Part shown: one piece after another, positions 51,499 through 61,115 of the stretch
Numbering within the stretch: the stretch's first letter is position 1
Layout: every line of letters starts with the position of its first letter
Assembly: GCA_963627615.1 (NCBI GenBank)
Contig: CAVGBV010000001.1
Location: 30,604 to 94,603, forward strand
Direction: 5' to 3'
DNA from: Faecimorpha sp963627615
GTDB lineage: Bacteria > Bacillota > Clostridia > Lachnospirales > Bianqueaceae
DNA: 64,000 nucleotides
Translations under genes and position numbers: made by a program
The notes under the pieces: model-generated
Database searches by the model: none
Told to the model about the DNA's origin: nothing
What the model saw: only the letters and a program-made list of their open reading frames with translations

Positions 51499-54400
51499 AT
51501 GGATCAGAAAATATTTCAAAATCCGCCTGCGGAATACCGGAGTGCGCCTTTCTGGGCATGGGATGGAGATCTGCAGAAGGAGGAGTTGGATAAACAGATC
51601 GAAGACTTTAAGGTGATGGGGTACGGCGGTTTCTTTATGCACGCCAGAGCGGGACTGATTACGCCGTACCTGAGTGACGAATATATGCAGCGGGTTAAGG
51701 ACTGCTGTGAAAAGGCCAAGGCGGAAGGAATCTACGCTTGGCTGTATGACGAGGATCGGTATCCGTCCGGACCGGCAGGCGGTATTGTTACCCGCAATCC
51801 GGAGTTTACCAGACGGTATCTGCGTTTTACGGCATATTCTTATGATGAGCCGGTGGAGTACACCGTTCCGCAGCGGGGATTCGCCAGAAATCCTGCGGGA
51901 GAGCTCCTGGCGCGTTACGATGTAGTACTGAATGCCGACGGAGATCTGCTCAGCTATCGGCGGCTGAAAGCGGGAGAAGAAGGACAGAATGTCTGGTATG
52001 CTTATTTTGAGAAGCAGCCTGCGACGACGGATGAAGAGCAGACTTATGTGGATACCTTGAGCCCGGAAGCGATTCAGGAGTTTGCCAGGGTAACCTATGA
52101 CCGCTATAAGGAAGTGGTCGGGGAGTATTTCGGCAATGTGTCTCCGGCCATGTTTACCGATGAACCGCAGTATGCTTCCGAGAGCGAGTTGGCCTATGCG
52201 CTGGAAAAGGGGGATGTGATTCTGCCCTGGACCAATGGTTTTGCGGCCTTTTATCAGGACAGATACGGCGAAGAGCTGCTGGATGTGCTGCCGGAACTGA
52301 TCTGGAATCTGCCGGAGGGACGGGTCTCTAAGACACGATATCAGTATCATGACACGCTGTCGGAGCGTTTTGCGCAGGCTTTTTGTGATACGCTGGGACA
52401 GTGGTGTGAGAAAAACGGCCTGATGTTTACGGGACACTTGATGGGAGAAGGAACTTTGAAGGGACAGGCGGCGATCGCGGGAGAAATGATGCGCAACTAC
52501 CGTGCGTTTCAGCAGCCGGGAATTGATGTCCTGGGGCGGCATAAGCTGGAGTTCACGACGGCCAAGCAGTGCCAGTCCGCTGTTCGTCAGCAAGGCTCCA
52601 AGGGTATGATGAGTGAGCTCTACGGCGTGTCCGGATGGGACTTTGATTTTCGGGGATATAAGCTGCAGGGAGATTGGCAGGCGGCCATGGGCGTAACCCT
52701 GCGGGTTCCTCACCATGCACTGTATACGTTTAACGGAGAATCCAAGAGAGATTATCCGGCGTCGATTCATTATCAGAATGCCTGGTACAAAAAGTATCAT
52801 CGGATCGAGGATCATTTCGCAAGGGTGAATACCGTACTGAAGCAGGGAAAACCGGTCGTACGGATCGGTGTGATTCATCCGATTGAGAGCGTATGGCTGA
52901 ACATGGGGCCCAATGACCGCAGTGCGGCGGTGCTGGCACAGTATGAACGGAATTTCAGCCAGCTGATTCAGGGATTAAGCACGGCGTTTCAGGATTTTGA
53001 CTTTATCAGTGAGGCAAGACTGCCGGAGCTGTGTGAGACGGGAGCGGCACCGCTCAAGGTCGGAGAGATGGCCTATGATGTGGTGATCGTACCGGGTCTG
53101 GAGACGATGCGCAGCAGTACGGTGGAGAGACTGGAAGCTTTCCGCAAGGCGGGCGGACGGCTGATCTTTATGGGGAGCTGCCCTGCCTATATGGACGCTG
53201 AGCCTTCTTCCAGAATCGCTGAACTGTATCAGCAGTCGGAGACGATGGATTATAATATCAATGATCTGTTGGCGCGTCTGCGGCCGATGGAATTTTTGCG
53301 GGTCAACCTTCCCAGCGGAGCCAGGGCGGAACATCTGATTCATCAGCTTCGTCAGGAGGGAGAAGATCGATGGCTCTTCCTGGCCACGATCCGCAGTCAG
53401 CCGAGTCCGGATGTGGATATTCCCAATCAGGGAATCAAATTCAATGTAGGACAGAAATATGAGACAGAGGTACTGCGCTTTACACTGAACGGCGAATATA
53501 AGCTGGAAGTATGGGATACGCAGAACGGCACCGTACAGCCATTGCCGGCCCGGTATGAGAATGGCAAAACCGTGTTCTCCAGAAAATGGTACATGCACGA
53601 CAGCCTGCTGCTGCGCCTGACGCCCGGAAGAGAGGAAGGAAAGGAAGCGCCCATCGTAGAATACGACGGAGGACGCCGGTTTTTCACCAAGGTGCCGGTA
53701 TCACTCAGCGAACCCAATGTGTATCTGATGGATATGGCAGAATATGCCTTGGATGGGGAAGCGTATCGGCCTCTGGAGGAACTTCTCAAGGCGGAGAATA
53801 TCTGCCGGACAGAGTGCGGGCTGCCTATTCGTAAGCGCGCGATGCGTCAGCCGTATCAGACGCCGCAGGTTCCGGCCGAGCATACGATCCGTCTGCGCTT
53901 TACGATAGAGAGCGAAATCGCGGTGGAACATCCGGCGCTGGGCATGGAGTGCATGGATACCGCGAAAATCTGGCTGGACGGCAAGCGGCTGGATCTGCAG
54001 CCGGAAGGCTGGTTCATTGATCGAATTATTCATACAGCATCCCTGCCGGCGCTGGAGGCAGGAACCCATGTGCTGGAGGCGGAGTTCCCGCTGGGCTTGA
54101 ATACGAAGCTGGAATATATGTACCTCCTGGGAGATTTTGGCGTCAATGTCGTGGGCAGCATCAAGACAATCACCGCGCCGGTACGCCGGTTGGCCTTTGG
54201 AGATTGGGTACATCAGGGACTGCCCTTCTACAGTGGAAATGTTACTTACCATCTGGAAGTGGAAAGTGGGGATAACCTGACACTGCGAGTTCCTCATTAC
54301 CGCGGAGCGCTGGTGGGAGTGACGGTCGATGGAGTCGAACAGCCGGAGATCATCTATTCTCCTTATGTGTGCAAGGTGAATGGTTTGAAGCCGGGAAAAC

Positions 54401-54576
54401 ATCAGGTGGATCTGACACTTTATGCGACGCGGTACAACACGTTGGCGGCACTGCATCATCTGTCATCCATTCCGTTTTCTCAGGGACCGGATTGCTGGAG
54501 ATCAACCAATGATCTGTGGAATTATGAATATAGCTTTGTTCCGCAGGGCATCATGAGTTCTCCGAGATTTTTTTAG
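51499..54576 (+). CDS. GH106-like glycoside hydrolase (putative alpha-L-rhamnosidase)
   Basis: 1025 residues. FQNPPAEYRSAPFWAWDGDLQKEELDKQIEDFKVMGYGGFFMHARAGL opens a large TIM-barrel domain; WLYDEDRYPSGPAGG, FTDEPQY and GHLMGEGTLKGQ are conserved blocks with acidic residues that could be catalytic. A glutaminase-like domain (AYDVVIVPGLETMRS) and C-terminal beta-sandwich domains follow. This matches the GH106 rhamnosidase family layout. There is no signal peptide. It overlaps the convergent hydrogenase-like gene by 4 bp. Confidence 0.82.
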   Translation: MDQKIFQNPPAEYRSAPFWAWDGDLQKEELDKQIEDFKVMGYGGFFMHARAGLITPYLSDEYMQRVKDCCEKAKAEGIYAWLYDEDRYPSGPAGGIVTRNPEFTRRYLRFTAYSYDEPVEYTVPQRGFARNPAGELLARYDVVLNADGDLLSYRRLKAGEEGQNVWYAYFEKQPATTDEEQTYVDTLSPEAIQEFARVTYDRYKEVVGEYFGNVSPAMFTDEPQYASESELAYALEKGDVILPWTNGFAAFYQDRYGEELLDVLPELIWNLPEGRVSKTRYQYHDTLSERFAQAFCDTLGQWCEKNGLMFTGHLMGEGTLKGQAAIAGEMMRNYRAFQQPGIDVLGRHKLEFTTAKQCQSAVRQQGSKGMMSELYGVSGWDFDFRGYKLQGDWQAAMGVTLRVPHHALYTFNGESKRDYPASIHYQNAWYKKYHRIEDHFARVNTVLKQGKPVVRIGVIHPIESVWLNMGPNDRSAAVLAQYERNFSQLIQGLSTAFQDFDFISEARLPELCETGAAPLKVGEMAYDVVIVPGLETMRSSTVERLEAFRKAGGRLIFMGSCPAYMDAEPSSRIAELYQQSETMDYNINDLLARLRPMEFLRVNLPSGARAEHLIHQLRQEGEDRWLFLATIRSQPSPDVDIPNQGIKFNVGQKYETEVLRFTLNGEYKLEVWDTQNGTVQPLPARYENGKTVFSRKWYMHDSLLLRLTPGREEGKEAPIVEYDGGRRFFTKVPVSLSEPNVYLMDMAEYALDGEAYRPLEELLKAENICRTECGLPIRKRAMRQPYQTPQVPAEHTIRLRFTIESEIAVEHPALGMECMDTAKIWLDGKRLDLQPEGWFIDRIIHTASLPALEAGTHVLEAEFPLGLNTKLEYMYLLGDFGVNVVGSIKTITAPVRRLAFGDWVHQGLPFYSGNVTYHLEVESGDNLTLRVPHYRGALVGVTVDGVEQPEIIYSPYVCKVNGLKPGKHQVDLTLYATRYNTLAALHHLSSIPFSQGPDCWRSTNDLWNYEYSFVPQGIMSSPRFF

Positions 54577-55820
54577 AAATTCCTTGTAAACAGATCGCTT
54601 TTTTCCAGAAGATCCTCCACGCTGTCAAGGCCCAGACGGTGCAGCAACTCTATCACGTAGGGATTGTCAATAGGAGTGGGATAGCTGGCCTCACTCCCAT
54701 AGTGCTCGACATGGGCGCGGCCCTCTTCACGGGGAATCAATACCTTGGGACCGCCGACGCAACCGCCGACACAGCCCATCCCCTCAAAGAAGTTGGCGGA
54801 GGTCCGGCCTTCCTGCAGATCAGCGATCATTTGTCTGCAGGCGGGAATACCATCCGCGCACTGAGCCTTTATAGAGACAGGACGGTCAGGATTCAGACGC
54901 TGCAGGGTGTCGGAGACGGCTTCACTTACGCCGCCAGCACGGGCATAGATCCGTCCCGCCCGGGAGGAGTGATCTCGGTCATCCTCCGGCAGATCTGCCG
55001 GATTGATCCCCGCAAAATCAAAGACTTGCTGAATTTCCTGGAAGGTCAGGACAAAATTCACGGCTCCGGCCAGATCCGGTTCCCGTGCTTCTGCCTTTTT
55101 GGCAAGGCAGGGACCGATAAAGATGGTGCCGGCATCGGGATAGAATGCTTTAATCGTTCTGGCACAGGCGATCATCGGAGAGACCGAACCCGGAACATGC
55201 GGCATCAGATGGTGGTAGATCCGGCGGATCATAGCGATCCACATGGGACAGCAGCAGCTGGTCAGCTGAAAATCCTCCGCCGCGTGAATGTTCCGGTCAA
55301 ATTCCAATGCTTCCTTTAACGTTAGGATATCGGCAAAAGCGGCTACTTCGAGCATTCCGGCAAAGCCCAGCGCCTTAAAAGCGCTGCGCAGACGGCCCGG
55401 AGTTACTCCGCCGGGGAACTGATCGACAAAGGCAGGGGCGATCATGGCATAATACGGCTTGTCGGTGGTGCGGACGGCCGCAAGGGCTGGCAGGATCTCT
55501 TTGCTGGCTGTCAGGTGGTGTTCCTGACAACGGCGGACACATTCTTCACAGCCGACACACCGATCGGTGTCGATCGTTACATTCCCTTTTGCGTCCCGTG
55601 TGATCGCATCGAAGATACAGGAATCGATGCAGGGAGACTTGGGACCTAGAGGACAAGAGCAGTCCTCGATTTTCCAGACCGGCGGGTAGGCCCCAGGACG
55701 CAGAAGACAGTCCAGCTGATGGGGATCCGCTCCTTTTTGCAGAGCGGACTGTGCCGCGGAAGGCAGATCTCCGTCCAGAGACGCTTTTACAAGGGAATGA
55801 TACAGATCGACAAACTTCAT
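54573..55820 (-). CDS. [FeFe]-hydrogenase-like iron-sulfur protein
   Basis: 415 residues. A ferredoxin-type cluster site CxxCxxCxxxC lies at C88, C91, C94 and C98, with further cysteines at 54, 56, 64 and 68. The H-cluster signatures are L1 TSCCCPMW (187-194, with an extra Cys), L2 GPCLAKKAE (236-244) and L3 EGMGCVGGCVGG (346-357). It resembles the short, divergent hydrogenases outside the classical fermentative group; roles may be H2 turnover or sensing. It follows a flavodiiron gene by 9 bp in one operon. Confidence 0.85.
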   Translation of the reverse strand: MKFVDLYHSLVKASLDGDLPSAAQSALQKGADPHQLDCLLRPGAYPPVWKIEDCSCPLGPKSPCIDSCIFDAITRDAKGNVTIDTDRCVGCEECVRRCQEHHLTASKEILPALAAVRTTDKPYYAMIAPAFVDQFPGGVTPGRLRSAFKALGFAGMLEVAAFADILTLKEALEFDRNIHAAEDFQLTSCCCPMWIAMIRRIYHHLMPHVPGSVSPMIACARTIKAFYPDAGTIFIGPCLAKKAEAREPDLAGAVNFVLTFQEIQQVFDFAGINPADLPEDDRDHSSRAGRIYARAGGVSEAVSDTLQRLNPDRPVSIKAQCADGIPACRQMIADLQEGRTSANFFEGMGCVGGCVGGPKVLIPREEGRAHVEHYGSEASYPTPIDNPYVIELLHRLGLDSVEDLLEKSDLFTRNF

Positions 55821-55829
55821 AGATCCTCC

Positions 55830-57029
55830 TTATAGGGATTGGGCGATGGCATCGGCCAGCGCCTCAAGGGCGCTCAGCTGTTCCTCCTTTAAGGATGAGC
55901 GGAGCGTGATGGAGGGCTCGAGAATCTGTGTTTTTTTCATCTTCTCAACGAGCTCTCGCATCAGTTTACCGGAGACGGGCGCCCAGGTACCGTTTTCAAT
56001 CAGCGCGACAGTCCGGTTCTGGAGATTGTGCGCGGCAAGATCGAGAAGAACGGTTTCCATGGGGGTAAAGATCCCGTTGTTGTAGGTGGAGCCTGCAAAT
56101 ACAAGATGGCTGCAGCGGAAAGCCTCGGACACCAGTACGGAGGGATGCGTATTGGAGACATCATAGAGCTTGATGTTCTTGACGCCGCGGTCAGCGAGCA
56201 TTCCGGCCAGAATCTCCGCGGCATTCATGGTGTTGCCGTAAACAGAGCCGACAGCGATTACGACGCTCTGATCCTCCGGGGTATAACTGCTCCAGTGCTG
56301 GTATTTATCCAGGAACCAGCCGATATTCTCGCGCCAGATGGGACCATGTAGCGGGCAGATCATCCGGATCTCCAGACCGGCGGCTTTTTTCAGCAGCGCC
56401 TGCACCTGCGGCCCGTATTTGCCGACAATGTTCGTATAATAGCGGCGGGCGTCATCCAGCCATTCGGTCTCAAAATTGACTTCATCCGCGAAAAGATTGC
56501 CGTTCAGAGCGCCGAAGGTGCCGAAGGCATCTGCGGAAAAGAGTGTTTTATCCGTTGTATCATAGGTGACCATGACTTCCGGCCAATGAACCATGGGAGC
56601 CATGACAAAGGTCAGCGTGTGCTTGCCGGTGGACAGGGTGTCGCCTTCTTTGACGATGAGGGCGCGGCTGTCAGCGTCAAAACGGTAGAATTGACGGATG
56701 ATGCCGAGTGTTTTCGCGTTGCAGATGATCTTAATCTCCGGGTAGCGCAGGACCAGTTCAGCCAGGGAAGCGCAGTGGTCCGGCTCCATATGGTTGACAA
56801 TGACATAATCCAGCGTACGGCCCGCAAGGATGTGTTCCAGATTCTCAAAGAACAGGTCGTTGATGGCCCGGTCTACCGTATCCAGCAGAACCGTCTGCTC
56901 GTCCAGCAGGACATAGGAATTATAAGAAACGCCCCGGCTGATCGGGTAGATATTTTCAAATAAAGCAAGACGATGGTCATTGCCGCCAACCCAGTACAGA
57001 TCCTCATAAATCTTTTTGGTGCAATACAT
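55830..57029 (-). CDS. Flavodiiron protein (FprA type oxygen/NO reductase)
   Basis: 399 residues. The N-terminal metallo-beta-lactamase-like domain has the diiron ligands H80, E82, D84 and H85 in NHMEPDHCAS, plus His in MVHWPEV, Asp in FSADAFG and His in CPLHGPIWR. The flavodoxin domain (about 255-399) has GSVYGNTMNAAE for FMN. It reduces O2 to water or NO to N2O in the cytoplasm of anaerobes. It shares an operon with the hydrogenase-like gene. Confidence 0.95.
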   Translation of the reverse strand: MYCTKKIYEDLYWVGGNDHRLALFENIYPISRGVSYNSYVLLDEQTVLLDTVDRAINDLFFENLEHILAGRTLDYVIVNHMEPDHCASLAELVLRYPEIKIICNAKTLGIIRQFYRFDADSRALIVKEGDTLSTGKHTLTFVMAPMVHWPEVMVTYDTTDKTLFSADAFGTFGALNGNLFADEVNFETEWLDDARRYYTNIVGKYGPQVQALLKKAAGLEIRMICPLHGPIWRENIGWFLDKYQHWSSYTPEDQSVVIAVGSVYGNTMNAAEILAGMLADRGVKNIKLYDVSNTHPSVLVSEAFRCSHLVFAGSTYNNGIFTPMETVLLDLAAHNLQNRTVALIENGTWAPVSGKLMRELVEKMKKTQILEPSITLRSSLKEEQLSALEALADAIAQSL

Positions 57030-57061
57030 AGAAATCCTCCTTTTATATAAAGCTCATGGTT

Positions 57062-57090
57062 AGTATACCATAGCCAAAGAAGTTTGCAAA
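57062..57090 (-). promoter_or_regulatory. Promoter of the flavodiiron-hydrogenase operon
   Basis: On the minus strand TTTGCA (57085-57090), 17-bp spacer, TATACT (57062-57067), 32 bp before the flavodiiron start codon. Confidence 0.65.
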
Positions 57091-57105
57091 GAGGATTTAT
57101 AAGGA

Positions 57106-57134
57106 TTGACAAAAGAACAATCCTTTTTTATACT
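57106..57134 (+). promoter_or_regulatory. Promoter of the CmpB-like gene
   Basis: TTGACA (57106-57111), 17-bp spacer, TATACT (57129-57134), 29 bp before the start codon, back to back with the flavodiiron promoter. Confidence 0.8.
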
Positions 57135-57163
57135 TAGAGAAGAATAATGAAGGAGGTCAGTAG

Positions 57164-57937
57164 ATGGAAATCATACGTCTGTACGGATGGTTCTTTTTTA
57201 TCTATGCGTTTTTAGGATGGTGCGGAGAAGTCGCTTTCGCGGCGGTCAGAGAGAAGCGTTTTGTGAACCGGGGATTCCTGAATGGCCCGCTGTGTCCGAT
57301 CTATGGTGTCGGAGTCGCGGCCATTGTATGGTGCGGCTCTCAGATCGAAAACTGGGCGGTGCTGTATGTGGTGTCGGCCGTTGTGACTTCTTTGATAGAG
57401 CTTGTCACAGGCTACGTCATGGAGAAATTATTCCACACAAGGTGGTGGGATTATTCAGGAATGCCTTTAAATATTGGCGGATATATTTGTCTGCCGTTTT
57501 CTTTGTTGTGGGGTGTGGCCTGCGTGATCATCATCAAGGGCGTGCATCCGGCCATCGCATGGGTGGTTTCATGGCTGCCGCTGTGGCTTAGCTGGGTTTT
57601 GCTGGGGATCTTTATGGTGCTGCTGCTGGTCGACCTGTATGTAACGGTGGCGAATATTCAGAGCAACCTGAAGAAGCTGTCACAGCTGGAGGATCTGGCC
57701 CGACAGATTCACGAGCTTTCGGACAAGGTGGGACAAAAGATCTCGGATGCGACGTTGGAAGCAGAAAAGCTGGGAGAGTACGCCAGAGAACAGGCAGAGC
57801 TTGAAAAGCGTAAGCAGGAGCTGGAGCGCATGCTGCAGGAGAAGCTGCCTGGACTGAAACGGCATCTGAAGGCTTTCCCGCAGATGACTTCCAAGAGATT
57901 TCAGGAATCAATTCAAAAGCTGCGGAACAGACTATAA
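57164..57937 (+). CDS. Putative ABC-transporter type IV (CmpB-like) membrane protein, paralogue 1
   Basis: 257 residues. FFFIYAFLGWCGEVAFAAV, FVNRGFLNGPLCPIYGVGV and WWDYSGMPLNIGGYICLPFSLLWG are the conserved blocks of the CmpB-like family, with about five membrane helices in residues 1-170. A cytoplasmic coiled-coil-like tail (175-250) follows. Function is unknown despite the family name. It is 21 bp before the serine hydrolase, so they may share an operon. A paralogue lies 4 kb away. Confidence 0.85.
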   Translation: MEIIRLYGWFFFIYAFLGWCGEVAFAAVREKRFVNRGFLNGPLCPIYGVGVAAIVWCGSQIENWAVLYVVSAVVTSLIELVTGYVMEKLFHTRWWDYSGMPLNIGGYICLPFSLLWGVACVIIIKGVHPAIAWVVSWLPLWLSWVLLGIFMVLLLVDLYVTVANIQSNLKKLSQLEDLARQIHELSDKVGQKISDATLEAEKLGEYAREQAELEKRKQELERMLQEKLPGLKRHLKAFPQMTSKRFQESIQKLRNRL

Positions 57938-57958
57938 GGATGGAAGGAGAGGAATTCT

Positions 57959-59746
57959 ATGGATCTACGAGTGCAGAAGCGGACAGCAGAGCTGCTGTAT
58001 TATTTGCTGACACAGAAGAATGAGGAGGCCGCGAGGATTCCTTTTACACCGGGAAAATTGCTGCTTGCGCAGGAGATGCCGCAAAGCAGCCGTCTGGAGC
58101 GGGCGACGCCGGAATCGCAGGGCGTTCGCAGTGCCTATATACAGCAATTTCTGGAAGAGCTGGAACAGGATCCGCGGATGCATCCGCATTCTGTCCTGGT
58201 GCTCCGGCAGGGATACGTTATTGCGGAGAAGGATTATGCGCCGTACAGCAGCGAACTGTGGCATGTGACGCATTCCCTCTGCAAGAGTCTGACCGGGATG
58301 GCGATCGGACTTTTGATCGACGAGGGACTTCTTTCATTGGACGATAAACTGGTTAAGATCTTTGCTGATCAGGCAAGCCCGATTACTTTGCTGCGTCAGT
58401 CGGCGATAACCGTCCGGCACCTTCTTACGATGACCAGCGGGGTTGTCTATAATGAGGCGGCGTCGGTGACAGAAGAGCATTGGGTGCGAGGCTATCTGGA
58501 ATCCGCGGTACGGGGAGTGCCTGGGGAAAGCTTTCAATATAACAGCATGAATACCTATATGTTGTCGGCGATCGTGTGCAGGATTACCGGGCGCAGTATG
58601 AGTGATTATCTGCGCGAAAAACTGTTGGAGCCCATGGGAATCCGCCGTTTTTATTGGGAATGCTGCCCGGATGGAATCGAAAAGGGCGGATGGGGCCTCT
58701 ATATGACGCCGGAGGATATGGCCAAACTGGGACTGTTGATGCTCCAGAAAGGACGCTATAACGGACAGCAGCTCCTGTCCGAGGAGTGGGTGGCCGCGGC
58801 GTCGTCTAAGCAGGTGGATACGCCGGTGGATTCCACGCCATACGGATACGGATATCAGATCTGGATGGGCGAGGAGCCTGGATCCTTCCAGTTTAACGGG
58901 ATGCTGGGGCAGAATGTGCTGGTCTTTCCGGCGAAGGATATGGTCGTTGTAAATACAGCGGGCAGCCGGGAGCTGGAGGCGCGGAATGGCCTGGCGCTCA
59001 CGATGGAAAAGTATTTTGGCGTAGGGTATGAACCGGCGGCGGAGGCACTGCCGGAGGATGTCGAAGCGAATCGGAAGCTCCGGCAGGCCTGCGTATGCCC
59101 GGCGGGTCATGAGAACTTCCAGCGGGCATTGATGTGCAGGAGACAGGAACGTCAGCGCGGCAAGGCGCTGCGGCACAGCGGCGGCCGGAATCTGTCAGCC
59201 GGACTGCGGCTCTTATGCGGCAAAGCGTATGAAGCCGGAGAAAAGGACAATAAACCGGCACTGTTGCCGGTGTTTATGCAGGCGATGCAGAACAACTACG
59301 CGCCGGGAGTCCGCAGAATGTCCTTTGAATCCGTAAGCGGCGCGTTTTACGTGGTTATGAATACCGGGGCGGAAGAGTACAGACTGCGTGTAGGGCTGGA
59401 ACATGGATGCAAACAAAAACTCCGCATACGCGGAGAAGTATATTGGATCAGTGTGCAGGGAGAGTTCACGCAGAATGAGGATCATATTCTGGTGCTGAAA
59501 CTGCGGATCTGTTTCCTGGAATGCTCTAATGAACGGCATATCAAGATCTACCTTCAGCCGGACGGCATCCAGACGCGCTGGAGCGAGGTGCCGGGACCGG
59601 AAATGATCCTGGACGCGCTGGATGTGGTCGCCGGTGCGGGCAGCGGGCTGATGAACAGCCTGATCAGCAAGATGGATCCGGGATTCTTTGTATACCGTCT
59701 GCAAAAGACGTTAAGTCCGGAGCTCTATTTTAATGCCGTTGAGTAA
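57959..59746 (+). CDS. Beta-lactamase-related serine hydrolase
   Basis: 595 residues. The penicillin-binding-fold active site has SLCK in THSLCKSLTGMAIG, a Tyr motif QYNSMNTYMLS, and further blocks VRHLLTMTSGV and MTPEDMAKLGLLML. The C-terminal ~230 residues are not recognised; they include a beta-rich region and a hydrophobic-poor tail. No signal peptide is seen, so cytoplasmic esterase or peptidase activity is more likely than antibiotic resistance. It overlaps the convergent phosphatase gene by 17 bp. Confidence 0.87.
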   Translation: MDLRVQKRTAELLYYLLTQKNEEAARIPFTPGKLLLAQEMPQSSRLERATPESQGVRSAYIQQFLEELEQDPRMHPHSVLVLRQGYVIAEKDYAPYSSELWHVTHSLCKSLTGMAIGLLIDEGLLSLDDKLVKIFADQASPITLLRQSAITVRHLLTMTSGVVYNEAASVTEEHWVRGYLESAVRGVPGESFQYNSMNTYMLSAIVCRITGRSMSDYLREKLLEPMGIRRFYWECCPDGIEKGGWGLYMTPEDMAKLGLLMLQKGRYNGQQLLSEEWVAAASSKQVDTPVDSTPYGYGYQIWMGEEPGSFQFNGMLGQNVLVFPAKDMVVVNTAGSRELEARNGLALTMEKYFGVGYEPAAEALPEDVEANRKLRQACVCPAGHENFQRALMCRRQERQRGKALRHSGGRNLSAGLRLLCGKAYEAGEKDNKPALLPVFMQAMQNNYAPGVRRMSFESVSGAFYVVMNTGAEEYRLRVGLEHGCKQKLRIRGEVYWISVQGEFTQNEDHILVLKLRICFLECSNERHIKIYLQPDGIQTRWSEVPGPEMILDALDVVAGAGSGLMNSLISKMDPGFFVYRLQKTLSPELYFNAVE

Positions 59747-60464
59747 AGTCATCGTAGGTTTCGCAGAAACGAGCCATAAAAGAAGGCTCTTCGCCTCCGG
59801 CATACAGATGGGACAGATCTCCGAAGGCAAGGCAGCGAAAGATGGCAGTACCTTGGTCACGCTCCTCCGTCACCAGTGTTGTGACAGAAGAAGGCAATGC
59901 GCAGAAGTGATGCCATAGAATCATGGGGGATACGTTCATCAGGTGAGAGAGCATCACGCACTCCACGCCAAAATGACAGAAAAAGACGATGGTTTCCTGA
60001 TTGGGGCGGTCGGCATGGTAGAGCAGGCCGTCCCGGCGGTAACCGTGGCGGGCCAGGATGCTGTCCAGACCGGTATAGACCCATTCGGCTTCCTGCGCGA
60101 CATTCCCGGCTTGCATGACCGGCATCTGGGTCCAGGCTTGAGAATCAAAGGCTCGGGGATCGGAAGTCCAGAAGGACGGTTTGAAATCCCAGGGATTGTT
60201 CCGGGTTTTGCCTGTGGACGGATCTACAATGGAAAGGGGAGCCCGGAATTCACGCAGCCAGTCCAGCGTCTCGGCGGTACGTCCCATCTTTTGCAGAGTA
60301 GGAGCCGCGGTCGCCTGCGCACGTCCCAACGGAGAGACATAAAAGGCCGAGATGGACTCGGCGGATAAGCGGTCAGCTAATAGCTGCACCTCACGTGCCC
60401 CCTTAGGGGTGACAGAGTCGATGGAATAATCCGGCTCTCCGTGACGTACAATATGGATTTTCAT
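59730..60464 (-). CDS. Histidine phosphatase family protein
   Basis: 244 residues. The RHG motif is IVRHGEPDYS at the N terminus, SPLGRAQATA carries the second Arg and FFCHFGVECVMLSHL the second catalytic His. Such enzymes dephosphorylate sugar phosphates, nucleotides or proteins via a phospho-histidine. GGAGGTATTCT precedes the ATG. Substrate unknown. Its 3' end overlaps the hydrolase gene by 17 bp. Confidence 0.9.
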   Translation of the reverse strand: MKIHIVRHGEPDYSIDSVTPKGAREVQLLADRLSAESISAFYVSPLGRAQATAAPTLQKMGRTAETLDWLREFRAPLSIVDPSTGKTRNNPWDFKPSFWTSDPRAFDSQAWTQMPVMQAGNVAQEAEWVYTGLDSILARHGYRRDGLLYHADRPNQETIVFFCHFGVECVMLSHLMNVSPMILWHHFCALPSSVTTLVTEERDQGTAIFRCLAFGDLSHLYAGGEEPSFMARFCETYDDFTQRH

Positions 60465-60480
60465 AGAATACCTCCATAAA

Positions 60481-60503
60481 AAAGGGACCTTCGCGGTCCC
60501 TTT
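60481..60503 (-). terminator. Terminator after rubrerythrin
   Basis: AAAGGGACC (60481-60489) pairs with GGTCCCTTT (60495-60503), loop TTCGC; a T run follows on the minus strand. Confidence 0.88.
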
Positions 60504-60506
60504 TGA

Positions 60507-61046
60507 TTAATAATTTTCGGCCTTAATCTGGAAATATGCCTGAGGATGCGCACATACGGGACAGACCTCCGGCGCTTTTTTGCCAACAACGATATGTCCG
60601 CAATTGGAACATTGCCAGATCATGTCACCCTCTCTGGAGAAAACGACGCCGTCTTCGATGTTAGCCAGAAGCTTGCGATAGCGCTCTTCATGCGTCTTTT
60701 CGATGGCGCCGACCATGTTGAACAGAGCGGCGATTTTGGTAAAGCCCTCTTCCTTGGCGATCTTGGCAAACTCCGCGTACATATCCGTCCATTCATAGTT
60801 CTCTCCGGCAGCGGCATCGGCCAGGTTCTCCGTGGTGGAAGGCATGCCGTCATGCAGCAGCTTAAACCAGATCTTTGCGTGTTCCTTCTCGTTCTTGGCC
60901 GTCTCCTCAAAAAGCTCCGCAATCTGTACATATCCGTCCTTGCGTGCCTTAGAAGCGTAGTACAGGTACTTGGTATGTGCCTGAGATTCTCCGGCGAATG
61001 CAGTCATCAGATTGGCTTCGGTCTTGGTTCCCTTTAATTCGTTCAT
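60507..61046 (-). CDS. Rubrerythrin
   Basis: 179 residues. The four-helix diiron domain carries the Glu ligands in FAGESQAHTKY, ETAKNEKEHAK, and EKTHEERY. The C-terminal rubredoxin domain has CSNCG and CPVCAHPQAYF binding one iron. It is an NADH-dependent peroxidase (through other electron carriers) that protects anaerobes from H2O2. It has a promoter and terminator of its own and lies 3.5 kb from the flavodiiron operon. Confidence 0.97.
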   Translation of the reverse strand: MNELKGTKTEANLMTAFAGESQAHTKYLYYASKARKDGYVQIAELFEETAKNEKEHAKIWFKLLHDGMPSTTENLADAAAGENYEWTDMYAEFAKIAKEEGFTKIAALFNMVGAIEKTHEERYRKLLANIEDGVVFSREGDMIWQCSNCGHIVVGKKAPEVCPVCAHPQAYFQIKAENY

Positions 61047-61078
61047 AATATTGCTCCTTTCATAGAAATTCTAAGTCT

Positions 61079-61107
61079 ATAATAGGAGATTATTCGTAAA
61101 AAGTCAA
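61079..61107 (-). promoter_or_regulatory. Promoter of rubrerythrin
   Basis: On the minus strand TTGACT (61102-61107), 17-bp spacer, TATTAT (61079-61084), 32 bp before the start codon. A PerR operator would be expected in this region, but I see no convincing match. Confidence 0.7.
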
Positions 61108-61115
61108 GAGGAAAG

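Noticed and set aside
61047..61110. PerR box upstream of rubrerythrin
   Set aside because: Only short imperfect AT-rich inverted repeats are present; none matches TTATAATNATTATAA well.
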